A DNA stretch of 64,000 nucleotides from Tolypocladium sp. Sup5 PDA-1 (lineage: Eukaryota; Ascomycota; Sordariomycetes; Hypocreales; Ophiocordycipitaceae): NCBI GenBank assembly GCA_000750105.3, contig JPHH03000044.1:186001-250000 (forward strand), written 5' to 3'. The notes beneath the pieces were generated by a model, which ran no database searches, was not told where the DNA came from, and was given only the letters and a program-made list of their open reading frames with translations. Made by a program: the position numbers and the translations under genes. How positions within the stretch are numbered: position 1 is the first letter of the stretch; each line of letters opens with the position of its first letter. Positions 53,669-64,000 of this stretch are shown here, in pieces.

Positions 53669-56242
53669 ATGCCGCAGCCGTTGGCGCCCAAGGAAGCGGC
53701 GCAGTTCCGGACTGTCATCCGCAGCTATGAAGACAAGCAGTACAAGCGCGGCCTCAAGACGGCCGACCTCATCCTCAAGAAGAACCCAAAGCATGGAGAC
53801 ACCATGGCCATGAAGGCCCTAATCCTCAACGGCCAGGGCAAGACGGATGAGGCTTTTGCGCTTGCCAAGGAGGCCTTGACGGTGGACATGAAGTCGCACA
53901 TCTGCTGGCACGTCTACGGGCTGCTGTACCGGGCGAACAAGAACTTCGAGGAGGCAATCAAGGCATACAAGTTTGCCCTGAAGCTGGAGCCTGAGTCCCC
54001 GCAGATCCAGCGCGACCTCGCCATTCTCCAGGTCCAGATGCGGGATTACCAGGGTTACGTCCAGAGCCGCACCGCCATGCTTCAGGCACGGCCGCAGCTG
54101 CGCCAGAGCTGGGCGGCCCTCGCCATCGCGCACCACCTCTCCGGAAACTTGTCCGAGGCAGAGAACGTCCTTACCACGTACGAGGGAACGTTGAAGTCGA
54201 CCCCGTCGCGCCACGACCTCGAGCATTCGGAAGCCATCATGTACAAGAACTCTTTGATGGCCGAACAGGGCGACTACCAGCGAGCATTGGACCATCTGAA
54301 CGACTCTGCCAAGCACAACCTGGATCGATTGGCTGTCATGGAAGCTCGGGCAGAATATCTCGCCAAGCTCGGTCGGAAAGAGGATGCAGCCAAGGCGTAC
54401 AGGGCGCTGCTCGACCGCAACTCGGAACACCCGGCCTACTATGAGAAGCTGGCTGCAGTGCTGGACCTCTCCGAAGCGGACTCTAAAGCACGAAAGGCCA
54501 TATACGATGAGTACGTGAAGAAGGCTCCTCGCTGCGATGCAGCAAGGCGCATACCACTCGACTTTCTCAAAGGTAAGCGGTGATGGCAGGCTTCTATCCG
54601 AACCAGGGCTAATTTAGCTGCAGGCGATGAGTTCAAGCAGGCCGCCGAGGAGTACTTGACTCTGATGCTGAACAAGGGTGTGCCCTCTACCTTTGCCAAC
54701 CTGAAGCACCTATACTCAGACTCGTTCAAGAAGACGACGCTGAAGGAGCTGGCCGAAAAGTATCTGCAGTCGCAGTCGGCAGACTCCTCGAGCAAGGACA
54801 AGGGCGAGGCCGCGGCGCTGTACTACCTTGCGCAACATCACAACTACCATCTGAGCCGAGACCTGACCAAGGCGATGGACCTTGTGGATAAAGCCATTGA
54901 GAAGGATCCGAAGAGCGTCGACTTCCACATGACCAAGGCTAGGATACTGAAGCACGGAGGAAATCTGCAAAAGGCCTCTGAGATGATGGACCACGCGCGG
55001 AAGCTGGATCTCAAGGACCGTTACATCAACAGCAAGGCCGCCAAGTATCAGCTGCGAAACAACGAGAATGACAAGTCCCTGAAGACGGTGGGCCTTTTCA
55101 CGCGCGCGGACACTGTCGGGGGGCCGCTTGCGGACCTTTTGGACATGCAGTGCATCTGGTACCTGACGGAAGATGGCGAGGCATACGCCAGGGAAGGCAA
55201 CATTGGCATGGCTCTTAAGCGGTTCCATGCTGTCGGTAACATTTTCGACGTTTGGCAGGAGGACCAGTTCGACTTCCACAGCTTCTCTCTGAGGAAGGGA
55301 CAGATCAGGGCCTACATCGACATGATGCGCTGGGAGGACCATGTGCGCGACCACCCCTTTTATTCAAGGGCCGCGCTCGATGCCATTAGCATTTACTTGA
55401 AGATGGCCGACAAGCCTTCGACGAATGGAGTCAATGGCGCCGACGAAGAGAACAGCGAGGATGCACTCGCCAAGAAGAAGGCTGCCAAGAAGGCAAAGAA
55501 GGAGCAGCAGCGCTTGGAACGAGAGGCAGCGGAGAAGCAGGCCAAGCAGGACCCTAACAAGGCCAGCCAGAGCACCGACGCCAAGAAGAAGGACGAGGAC
55601 CCGCTGGGCCTGAAGCTGGCGGCGACGACGGATCCGCTGGGCGAGGCGATGAAGTTCCTAGGCCCCTTGCTGGAGGCGTGCCCGAAGAGCATCGAGGCGC
55701 AAATCGCAGGATTCGAGGTGTACATGCAGCGCAGTAAGTCTTGGGATAGGGCAACACCCGTCGGAGGCCGGAAGCATCAGGCTAATGGATCTTCTTCAGG
55801 AAAATACGTGCTGGCTCTTCGCTGTCTCAACGCGGCCCTTGCCCTCGACTCCGACAACCCCAAGGTGCTCGAGCAGGTCGTTACCTTCCGAAGCATGCTC
55901 AACAACGCGTCCGACTTGGCGCCCAAGGTATCCGAGGTTCTGAAGTCTGAATTCAAGGCTGTGAGTGAGCCGGCAAGCTTGAGCAAGTACATTGAGGAGT
56001 TCGAGAAGAAGCACAGCGCCAGCCCACGACACCTTCTCTCGGCCATTGCGGCGAAGAAGATTGTTGGCGAGGACAAGGCCAAGTGCGAGAAGGACGTCGT
56101 CAACCTGCTGAGCATGGAGAGCGTCACGTTTGGCGATGCGATAGAGATGCTGGAGACGCTCAAGAGCTGGAGGAGCACGGAAGCTCAGGGGTTCAAGAAG
56201 GCGGCACAAGCCAAGTGGCCGGAGGTTACTAGGCTGACTTGA
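53669..56242 (+). CDS. NatA auxiliary subunit Naa15 (Nat1)
   Basis: Three exons (53669-54572, 54624-55733, 55800-56242), introns of 51 and 66 bp; 818 aa. Naa15 is the TPR scaffold that anchors the catalytic Naa10 at the ribosome for co-translational N-terminal acetylation. The start MPQPLAPKEAAQFRTVIRSY matches the family. TPR helices run throughout: KRGLKTADLILKKNPKHGDT, HICWHVYGLLYRANKNFEEA, WAALAIAHHLSGNLSEAENV. A Lys/Glu-rich stretch at about 570-620 (AKKKAAKKAKKEQQRLERE) is the conserved basic region that contacts rRNA. Intron 2 is 66 bp, in frame and stop-free. Removing it gives YMQRRKYVLALRCLNAAL, which continues the helix. Without splicing, a 22-residue insert would break it. Confidence 0.94.
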
Positions 56243-57263
56243 GAGCATTTATGATAATGTAGGCGATGCCCAGAAATTACACGGGTACATGGAGGCGAAC
56301 GGCGGTTGAAAACCAAAAGGGGGCGGCAGGGCGTCTTGAGTTGAAAAGCATTTGGAAGCGCAGCCGTGTCGTGGTGTGGCTCGCAACTGTATCCATGCAT
56401 GTACAGGAACATATAAACGTGCTGCGCCGTCTTGGAGAATTGAATGAGAATTGTGGTGAGAGTGAGCAGAGCAAAAGGAGGTTGGTTGTGTTGCTGATAA
56501 GCATGAGCTCAATTGGTGTGTAAGCCGTGATAGTCTATCCGTGGGTATCAAGACCTGGCGGCTGCGGCAAATTCGTAGAAAGCTTCCTCGGCGAAGGAAA
56601 TACTGTGTACTCGTAATGGGAAATACCCAACTCATCTCGTAAAACGGGGCTGACCCCAGTCATAACGTGGTGAGATCTGGCTGGCAGACTACGGACTAGC
56701 GATGCAGGTCCTCGCTGCCTGCATCCGTGATGCGGCTGGCACTGCAGCGGGGCTGCCCTGGCTACAGTGGGGGGGGGCTTTAGGGCATCGGGGCCAGTTC
56801 CCGTCAGGGGAGCCGAGGCACCTGAGGCAGCGAGGATCGTTGGGGCCTGCAGAGAGCTCCGCGGAAAAGGTGGCCCGGCGGTCGGTCCGCGCCATCCGGA
56901 CCTGGAAATATGGGCATTAGTTCCCCCAGCTGTCACGCCCTTTTCTTCACTGGGTCGTCTCACCCTCATCCATGATCGGATGGATCCAAGGCCGTCGGCT
57001 GCTCGCTCCTCTCCTTTCTGCTCTGTGCGGCCTCGTTTCCTTCACTGTCCCTGGTTTCTGAGCGCCATTCAGTTTCTTGTTTGAACGCTCGTCGTCGCAC
57101 AGAGAGAGGGCCAGGAGCTGCATGCATCGATATTGTCTGCAGCATCAAGCAGCGAACGTACCAGAGCGGATCCATATCTTACCTTGCCTCGACCAGCCCC
57201 AGCGAGCAATCGCATGTGACTTCAACCGCGGAGGCGGAAAATAGGGAACGATTCGACGGCGCG
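56243..57263. other. Intergenic: upstream of sphingoid-base kinase
   Basis: No gene is seen. A G-run lies at about 56769-56777. Pyrimidine-rich stretches at 56990-57080 suggest the promoter and leader of the kinase gene. Confidence 0.5.
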
Positions 57264-58993
57264 ATGGAGAATGGGCACTCAACTGAGGGGCCCGTTGGCA
57301 TGTGCCTGGCCCTCGACGGCAGCAGGTCGCTGACCATTGGCGACAAGCACCTCGTCCTCGACGGTACGTGCAGGACACTCGGGCCGTGACCGAACTGGTG
57401 GTTCGTTGAGGAACGACTGCTCACTCTTTTACTTAACAGGTCCAGCCACCACCAAGTCAAAATTGTCTTCTTGCACGTCCATTACAACAGGTAATCGGCC
57501 CCAGTCAGGCATGCCTTTTGCGCGACGGTCCTGCTCACGCTTGCATGCTTGCAGATGCGTCCGGCAAGCAGCTGATCCCACTCTACAATATCCTGTGGGC
57601 AGAGGCTGTCGGCAGCCAGCTACTCATAGACTACGCTGCCCAGCCCTCCAAGACGTCGATCAAGCATGAAAAGTGGACGTACGAGATTGCCGCCTCGGAC
57701 AGCCGCCGGGACGGACCAGAGCCAGAGGCGTTCGCAGCCGCTCTGGTATCTCGCGCCTATGTTGACGCTCAGCCGCGGAAGCGAGCATACGTGCTCGTCA
57801 ACCCCAATGCCGGCCCCGGCGGTGCTCTGCGCAAGTGGGATCGCGAGGTGAAGCCTCTCTTCGAGGCCGCCAGGATGCACATGGACGTTGTTACCCTGGC
57901 CAAGGGCGGAGAGGCGGTCGAGCTGGCCGAAAAGGTCGACATCGACAAGTACGACACGATCATGGCCTGCTCAGGAGACGGCACGCCTCACGAGATCTTC
58001 AACGGCCTAGCCAAGCGTCCAGACGCCAGCAGGGCTCTGTCCAAGATTGCCGTGAGCCACATTCCCTGCGGCTCGGGAAACGCCATGTCGTGCAACCTCT
58101 ACGGCTCGCACCGCCCCGTCTTTGCCGCCTTGGCCATCATAAAGGGTATCGTGACGCCCCTGGATCTCGTTTCCATCACGCAAGGCGACCGGCGCCTCAT
58201 CTCGTTCCTCTCCCAGTCTCTCGGTATCATTGCCGAGAGTGACCTTGGCACGGAGAATCTGCGCTGGATGGGTAGTAACCGGTTTGATTTCGGAGTCATT
58301 GTACGCGTGTTCCGCAAGAGATGCTATCCGTGCGACTTGGCAGTCAAGGTCGAGGAGGACCAGAAGGATGGTGTCAGGGCGCACTACAAACGCCATGCCA
58401 GCGAAGCGAGCCTCCATACGAAGGCACGCGCGGAAAGCCGGCAAGGCGACAGTGAGGGTGAGGGCCTGCCGTCTTTGAAGTATGGCACCATCCAGGACGA
58501 CTTGCCCGAGGGATGGGAGCTGGTTCCGTACGACAAGATTGGCAACTTTTACTGCGGCAACGTGAGACGACTCTTTCCACCCCTGGTCGCATCTTGAGTC
58601 TCCTGGCTAACATCGGGCGTGCAGATGGCTTACATGGCGCCGGACCTCAACTTCTTCTCGGCGGCCGTCGCCGCGGACGGATGCATGGACCTGGTGACGA
58701 TGAACGGCGACCTCTCGCCCATCACGGCCACCAAGACGCTCATGTCGGTCGAGAGCGGCAAGTTCTTCGACAGCCCCCACGTCTCGTACAAGAAGATCTC
58801 GGCGTACCGCATTATCCCGCGCGACCAGGAGGACGGGTACATTAGCATCGACGGGGAGCGCATCCCGTTTGGGCCGTTTCAGGCCGAGGTGCATCGGGGG
58901 CTTGGGAGGGTGATTTCCAAGAGGGGGGCTTTCGAGGCGTTGGGGCCGTCGAACTGGGACTCGGTGACGGTGGCGGAGAGGTTGCATGCCTGA
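57264..58993 (+). CDS. Sphingoid long-chain base kinase (LCB4/5 type)
   Basis: Four exons (57264-57363, 57440-57490, 57555-58561, 58625-58993), introns of 63-76 bp; 508 aa. The enzyme phosphorylates sphingosine/phytosphingosine at C1 with ATP. DAG-kinase catalytic domain motifs: VLVNPNAGPGGA (nucleotide loop), TIMACSGDGTPHEIFNGL and HIPCGSGNAMSCNLYGS. Then LVSITQGDRRLISFLSQS and, across the last splice, YCGNMAYMAPDLNFFSAAVAADG with the conserved Asp; the C-terminus is SISIDGERIP-like. The two short first exons carry a moderately conserved N-terminus and depend on the splice calls, so the start at 57264 is less sure than the rest. Confidence 0.88.
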
Positions 58994-59480
58994 CGGTCTG
59001 AGGGGTGGACTACTGTGGTGGCAATGTTGGGGGGTGAGAGACGAGGCGAGCGAGATTATAAGAGCGAGAGGAAGATGCTGTGGTACCCCTGTTGCGGAGC
59101 CGTCGGGGCAAAGGCTCAACGGACGGCGTGCTTGTTCTAGCTCGGGAAGAAACGACGCATTATTGTGGTATAGTAAAAGCTGAGTGAGATTTTGCCAACT
59201 TGAGACTCGTAAAGAACCTTGATGGTGATATCTTTGTTCCAGGGGCCAGAGGAGTAGACGCTGGCAAGGCTCAGTTTTGGTGGTGTTTAGACACCCCGCC
59301 AGACTCGGCCGATAAGATAAAGCTGTGGAGGGGCAGGCAGCATGTCTTGAATTGACAAGTCAAGCCAGTGACCACATGCGTCTTAGTCGTGACTCCAACG
59401 TCTCTCAAACAACACGCCGACTGCATCCAAGCATTGAATTCGTCCGCCTCGACGGCATGCTCTCTGATTGCTGAGCAGCG
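58994..59480. other. Intergenic
   Basis: 3' flank of the kinase gene and promoter of the next gene. No other feature was recognised. Confidence 0.5.
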
Positions 59481-60424
59481 ATGCCGAGTAGAGGCGCGAG
59501 AGCCCCGTCGGGCCCATGGGGGCGGCTCAAGCCCGTGGAGCAGGATCCCCTCGAGAGCATGGGCCTGCCCTCCAAGGGAGACAGCCGGTGAGCGGATGCG
59601 TCCGATCCACGGGGAGCCGCTGTGGTGTTTGTTAACGGCGATGCGCATTGCACAGGCTGCTCGACTTCAAGACGCAGGAGCGGTACTACACCAAGATCAT
59701 GGAGCGGTACATGACGTTTTGCTCCGACGCGGGCCAGAGCGACGAGCTGCTGCGGCGGTTCTCGTCGCTCGAGATTGGAGCAGCTCCCACTCCCGCCCCC
59801 CTGGCCAGCCCGTCCCTCGACGCTCCCCAGAGCAACAAGGCGCTCGCGGACGTCATGGCGGCACTGCGCAAGCTTAGAGAGGGCGTGGTGGCGTCGAAGC
59901 GCGCCGACGACTTCGCCGTCCAGGCCTACCTCTTCTGCATCCGGCTGTCCATCCTCGTCAAGCAGCCCGAGTCGTACCACCCGGCCATCCTGCACCTCGT
60001 GCGGACCATCCACCGCCAGCAGCCGCTCACGTCGGTCGAGCTCCAGGAGGTGGTGGGCTACCTGGTCCTCGACACGGCCTGCCGCCGGCGCCAGCTCGCC
60101 GAGGCCTTTGCGCTGCGGCGGCTGTACGGCCTGCGGGACGCCAAGGTCGGCGCGGTGCTGGCGGCGCTGGTGCACGACAACTGCGTGCTGTTCTACCGCG
60201 TCAAGAGGGGCGTCGACGGGCACCGGGCGCGCATCATGGAGTGGGCCGAGGCGGACATGCGGGTGCACGCGCTCAAGTGCGTCGGCAAGACGTACATGTC
60301 CGTCGACGTCGAGTTCCTGGAGCGCATGACGGGCGCGACGTGGGACGAGCTGAAGCGCAACGACGGCGTGGGATGGGAGCTGGACCGGGCCAGGGTGGTT
60401 ATCCGCAGGCCAAAGGCGCGTTGA
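59481..60424 (+). CDS. CSN8/PSMD8/eIF3k-like (PCI-type) protein
   Basis: Two exons (59481-59587, 59656-60424), 68-bp intron; 291 aa. The spliced start MPSRGARAPSGPWGRLKP is followed by SRLLDFKTQERYYTKIMERY at the junction. The body is helical: ADVMAALRKLREGVVASKR, FAVQAYLFCIRLSILVKQPE, LTSVELQEVVGYLVLDTAC and MEWAEADMRVHALKCVGKTY, a pattern like the CSN8/PSMD8/eIF3k helical-bundle group that ends in a winged helix. Which complex it joins (signalosome, proteasome lid or eIF3) cannot be decided from sequence, and the family call is from memory. No targeting signal. The first exon has a weak, Pro/Arg-rich composition and could be shorter. Confidence 0.7.
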
Positions 60425-60972
60425 CGCTGCTGCGAGGTGGTGCAAGGGGGCAGCACGGGTGGTGTTGAGATGGATGATACCAGCGACGCGCACACGGGCG
60501 CTGTGAGAGCTTGAGCAGACATGATTACCGATATACAATACAACTGTGATCGGGCATTTCCTACCTAAGCAGCAAGTCTCAATAGAGCGATTCACGTTTG
60601 TCTGCGAGTCTTGTTTGGTAGCTGCCGTTATCAGTACAGCGAGGCGATGCTGGGCCTGCCCCATCCACGAACGAGAAGAACTCTGCTGCCGAGATCAGGC
60701 TCTAACTGCAACACGTCCGAGACCAAAGCCCTCGCAGCTGTGAGAAGATAAAAAAAAGATTCCCCGTGACAGACTCGAGCGCCAGCCAGCAGCTGGCAAC
60801 TGACGGTCAACCCCCAATGGGCTCCCGCCATCTGTAGCCGTCAGCTCTTAGGGCTCGTCGCCTCGTCCCGTCGCTCCTCGGTTTCCTCCCTCCTGCACAA
60901 ACCCGCCAGCGCATTTTTGCTCCCTCCAGGTCGTCGTTTGCGCCCGTCGATACTCGACACGATCCCGTCACC
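60425..60972. other. Intergenic: upstream of BTB gene
   Basis: No gene, repeat or RNA was recognised. The part next to 60972 is a pyrimidine-rich leader. Confidence 0.5.
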
Positions 60973-61889
60973 ATGCCGGCGGCACGCAAGAGGGCCAAGA
61001 CGTCGCACGCCGAGGACAAGGACCGGCCGCCGTCGATGCTGCTCTCCGACTATCGTACCTGTTGGCTGGTCAAGTGAGTTGCCGTCTTCTGTCTGATCTC
61101 GTCTCTTTGCTTCCTTTTCCCCGCCTTGCCGTCCGCGCTGAGCAGCCCTGTATCCCTCGCCCTCCTCTACTATCTGTCTGTGGGCAGCTTCATCGGGACT
61201 ATGCTGACGCTTCTCGCCACAGGAGTGACGCACCCGCCGTCGAAATCATCGCCAAGGACGAGGTCTTTTCCGTGCACAAGAGCATCCTCACCACGCACTC
61301 CGAGTACTTCGAGGCGTGCCTCACCAAGGGCTTCGCCGAGGCAGGAGACAACCTCATCCGCTTCGAGGACGTCGATCCCAAGTATCTCGGCTACTACCTC
61401 GGCCTTGCCGCCAGCTACTCGAGCATTGTGCCTCACATACCGCTGATGCCCCTTGAGAACCCAGAGGCAAGCCCAAAGCGCGCGTCCATCAAAGACTTTG
61501 TCGAGGTCTACAAGCTGTGCGACCGCTTCCTCAGCTCGGAGATGGGCGCGTTCATGGTCGTCTGCATCAAGACGGCCGTCGGAGTAGGGCACCGCGCGCT
61601 GCGCCAGGCTGGCAGGGACGCGGACAAGCAAAAGGCTCTGATGAGGGGCTTTGCCGACGGCTTCGAGGCGCTGAACCGCGGCCAAGAGGTTCAAGCCGCG
61701 CTGGCCAAGAAGCTGATCGAGTACTTTTGCGAGGGCATCGACTACCATGCCTGGGACATGTGGATGGAGGAGGTCATGGACCGGCCCAACTTCGTCGCCT
61801 ACGTGTCCAGGGGCTTTGCCCGCAAGCTGACCGATGCCATGCTATCGCGAACCAAGCTCAAACGTAAGGAGCTCTCGGGCCCTCTCTGA
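60973..61889 (+). CDS. BTB/POZ-domain protein
   Basis: Two exons (60973-61073, 61223-61889), 149-bp intron; 255 aa as read. Exon 1 starts MPAARKRAKTSHAED, a basic, nuclear-signal-like stretch. Exon 2 opens the BTB fold: AVEIIAKDEVFSVHKSILTT followed by HSEYFEACLTKGFAEAGDN. An extended C-terminal helical region follows with FVEVYKLCDRFLSSEMGAF and YVSRGFARKLTDAMLSRTKL. Such fungal BTB proteins are often substrate adaptors for Cul3 ligases, but no partner can be named. The 3' end is uncertain: GTAAGG occurs just before the apparent stop, and another open frame resumes after an AG at about 61915, so a further exon is possible. Confidence 0.8.
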
Positions 61890-63700
61890 AAAGCCCGGGC
61901 TTTGCTTCCATCAGACGGTACGTGCCACCACCTCCCGAGGTCTGGCGGCGGAGGATCAAGGAGGGGTGTGAGTTTGACTTGCTCGGTTTGCTCACGGTGG
62001 TCTTATGGTATCCAGAAAAGGGCGACTCTAATAACAAGGAGAAAGGCTGCGAGCATCCATACACGCCAGCGGCAACACTCGGCATTTTCGCGGAGGATCG
62101 CCGGGGCACGGTATGGAATCGCTCCCCTTTGTACCCTTTCTTGCTTTAGCAACAGTCGCCTAGGTTCTTGAGAAGAAGAGGAAGAAGAAGAAGCAGAGGA
62201 AAAGCCGCGGGGGCGCCGTACTTGCATTGTGTCCTTCGTCCATGGTGAAGACTAGGAGATTTTCTCGGAATCGATCGGCGCGTGACTTGATGGGATGCTT
62301 CTTTTGTGAGTACATGCCGTTGCAAGGCACAAAAACGCTTCCCATTGACGAACCTAGCATGTGGCAGACATTTGGGGCGTTATCGACATGGTGCTACCCA
62401 TCTTTCAACTTGGTGGGACATGATGGGATCTCTTGGCAAATTCATAAAACGAATGAACGCGATGGGCTGCAGCCATCACTCCTTTGTGACGATGTTGCGC
62501 GTCTGTGCTGCCACGGGCTCAGCGAGAATACGAGACTACGAGACTCCTTGGTCAGCTGTGCCGAGGGATGCATGGGGTTGAACTAAGTTGAATTAACGTT
62601 GCGCCACTTTGGCAAGTTGGCGTACAATCTATCCGACGCCTCGCAGGAGCGGCGTCGCCGAGATGAGGCTAACCGCCCGGGCGATGTGAGCGAGGTTTAG
62701 TCCGTACGGACTACTCCGTACAAGACCCGTCGATTCTCTGAACACTGGCTCACTGGCTGTCAGTCACTGGCCCCGGCCCAGCGCGCTTGGCAACAGCAAA
62801 GGCCCCCAGCCATGGCCCTGCGGAAGCGGAGAAGGAGGACCAGAAGGGGGAGGTGATGTGATGTGACGGTAGCCCGGCGGGGGGCGGTGGGACTGGATTG
62901 GGTCTGGGGAAGACGGGAATATGGACCTATACCGGGGCAGGCCGGCCATGCCCCCCTTGCCCCCCTGGGATTCCTCTGGTCCGCCCCGACGGTCGATGCC
63001 ATCTCGAGCAAACTCGGCCAGTTTACGACGTCCACGTCCGAGCAAGGGAGTGAGGGAAGAGGATTCAAGGAACAGGCCAACGCGGGCCACAGATTGCGTG
63101 GCTTGACACGGCCTGTCGCGGTGTCTGGGGCCGTGGACGACGGCCCTCCCCGTGGATGGAGGCCTTTCTTCTAGAACAAACGGCCTGCAGGCCAAGCATC
63201 TCTAGGGGCCATCTCCGCACGGGGCTGAGCACCAGCATCAGCAAGATCAGCAGCATCAGCAGGAGTCGATTGGTCCGTTGGCCCGCTGGTCCTGCCGCTG
63301 ACAGGGGTCATATTATCCCATGGCCCTCAACGCGACTTGGGCGAGGTGCGGCCAACCAACAAACGGGCCTCGAGCGACGATAGGGTTGGACAAGGATCGC
63401 TGCCGACTCTGCGCAGCCCAGGCAGGCGCGTCCCCTCCCATGTCGAGTGTTGTTGGTCGGGTGCTGGTTTGGGGCGGCAGATATTAAGCCTGAGCATGGG
63501 CGGCCGTCGCGTCCGTGTAAGTCGGCCACGTCTTTATTTAATAGCCTCACCTCCGCCCCTTGATACGCGGTCCCTGAAGCCCCCTCTGCCTCTCGTCCCC
63601 CGCTTGCGATCCAGCTGCTGAAGGAACGTCGTCGCAAACCAGCAATTGACCTTCCACGACAGTCACAGTCACAGCCCCAGTCAACACCACCGCAGCCAAG
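61890..63700. other. Long intergenic region before the terminal secreted-protein gene
   Basis: 1.8 kb. No gene is called; an open frame at 61922-62149 could be part of a last exon of the BTB gene. A perfect palindrome TCCGTACGGA at 62701-62710 is followed by TACTCCGTA at 62712-62720. A tract rich in CAGCATCAGCA units lies at 63230-63265. The right end (63580-63700) reads as a promoter and leader. Confidence 0.5.
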
Positions 63701-64000
63701 ATGCGATCTGCCGCCGCCGCCGCCCTCTTGGGCCTCGCCGCCCTCGCCAGCGCCGCCGACAACAGCGCGACGGCCATCGTCACGGGCGCCAACGCCAAGG
63801 ACCTGTCGGCCAAGACGTGGGCGGAGGTCATGGGCTCGCCCACCAACAGCAGCAGCGCCAAGTTCACGGGCTTCGACATCACCAAGGGCTACCCCGGCGC
63901 GGAGCAGCCGGGCTGGCAGCTCAAGATCGCCGTCAAGAGCGACCTGTCGGGCAACCTGACGGCCACGACCATGTCCATCGCGCCGCCCGAGGGCAAGAAG
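63701..64000 (+). CDS. Secreted protein, partial (cut by window end)
   Basis: From ATG 63701 the frame is open to the last base (100 codons) and continues beyond. The N-terminus MRSAAAAALLGLAALASAAD is a clear signal peptide with an Ala-x-Ala-type cleavage region. The visible mature part is Ser/Thr/Asn-rich with N-glycosylation sites (NSS, NLT) and segments such as GWQLKIAVKSDLSGNLT. No family is recognised from this fragment. It may be a cell-wall or GPI-anchored protein, but the C-terminus that would show this is outside the window. Confidence 0.8.
   Translation, partial: MRSAAAAALLGLAALASAADNSATAIVTGANAKDLSAKTWAEVMGSPTNSSSAKFTGFDITKGYPGAEQPGWQLKIAVKSDLSGNLTATTMSIAPPEGKK

Noticed and set aside
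59405..60664. 419-codon minus-strand frame over the CSN8/PSMD8-like gene
   Set aside because: Shadow frame extending past both ends of the real gene with no motif.
1..64000. CRISPR arrays, bacterial operons, insertion sequences, 5S rRNA
   Set aside because: None recognised; the gene structure is eukaryotic throughout, and no transposase or conserved 5S sequence was seen by eye.

Overview
The window is nuclear DNA of a filamentous ascomycete. Three observations support this. Almost every multi-exon gene has short introns (about 50-90 bp) with GTRNGT donors, CTRAY branch sites and YAG acceptors. Coding regions have strong C/G bias at third positions. The gene content is Pezizomycotina-type: CYP51A, a Cid2-like protein, DUF3632-like and 2EXR/F-box-like proteins, and a class II aldolase. 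CYP51A together with overall protein similarity points to Sordariomycetes, probably Hypocreales. That placement comes from memory of the families, not from a search.

Layout. 0-2.7 kb: no recognisable gene. 2.7-6.4 kb: myo-inositol oxygenase, a GNAT acetyltransferase and a 2EXR/F-box-like protein. 7-16.1 kb: retromer VPS35, a Tre1/Tre2-like M28B membrane peptidase, a Dap1-type haem protein and a DUF3632-like protein. 16.5-18 kb: an intron-containing tRNA-Ala and a NADAR-domain protein. 18.2-24.3 kb: TIM44 and mitochondrial uS11 (divergent), a PPPDE/DeSI-like isopeptidase and the OLA1/YchF ATPase. 24.8-26.7 kb: a fungal protein of unknown function with an 8-nt first coding exon. 29-33.1 kb: a large VPS9-ankyrin-PX protein. 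33.8-35.5 kb: sterol 14-alpha-demethylase CYP51A with a GC-AG intron. 35.5-40.3 kb: a gene-poor stretch carrying a predicted secreted papain-fold protein and a stop-interrupted reading frame. 40.3-46.3 kb: an amino-acid permease, a microbial-type PARG-like protein and a BCS1-like AAA ATPase. 48.2-51.4 kb: fructose-bisphosphate aldolase and an Osh4/Kes1-type lipid transfer protein. 52.2-61.9 kb: Cid2-like protein, NatA auxiliary subunit Naa15, sphingoid-base kinase, a CSN8/PSMD8-like protein and a BTB protein. 63.7 kb to the end: the start of a secreted protein cut by the window edge.

Most of the window is housekeeping. Functional themes recur but are not operons: endosome/vacuole traffic (VPS35, VPS9-ankyrin-PX, Tre1-like, Osh4), sterol and sphingolipid metabolism (Dap1, CYP51A, Osh4, LCB4-type kinase), mitochondrial biogenesis (TIM44, uS11m, BCS1-like), and ADP-ribose chemistry (NADAR, PARG-like).

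The best candidate for something undescribed is the 37.9-39.9 kb segment. It holds a four-exon gene for a secreted protein with a dibasic processing site and a Cys-His-Asp arrangement like papain-fold effectors and polymorphic-toxin domains. A small reading frame with its own TATA-like element follows, carrying an in-frame TAG. A second genome-scale signal is a 9-bp family (TACTTCGTA, TACTCCGTA and their complements) that recurs only in intergenic DNA here.

Exon boundaries were placed by eye from splice consensus, frame continuity and family conservation. All multi-exon genes listed close in frame.
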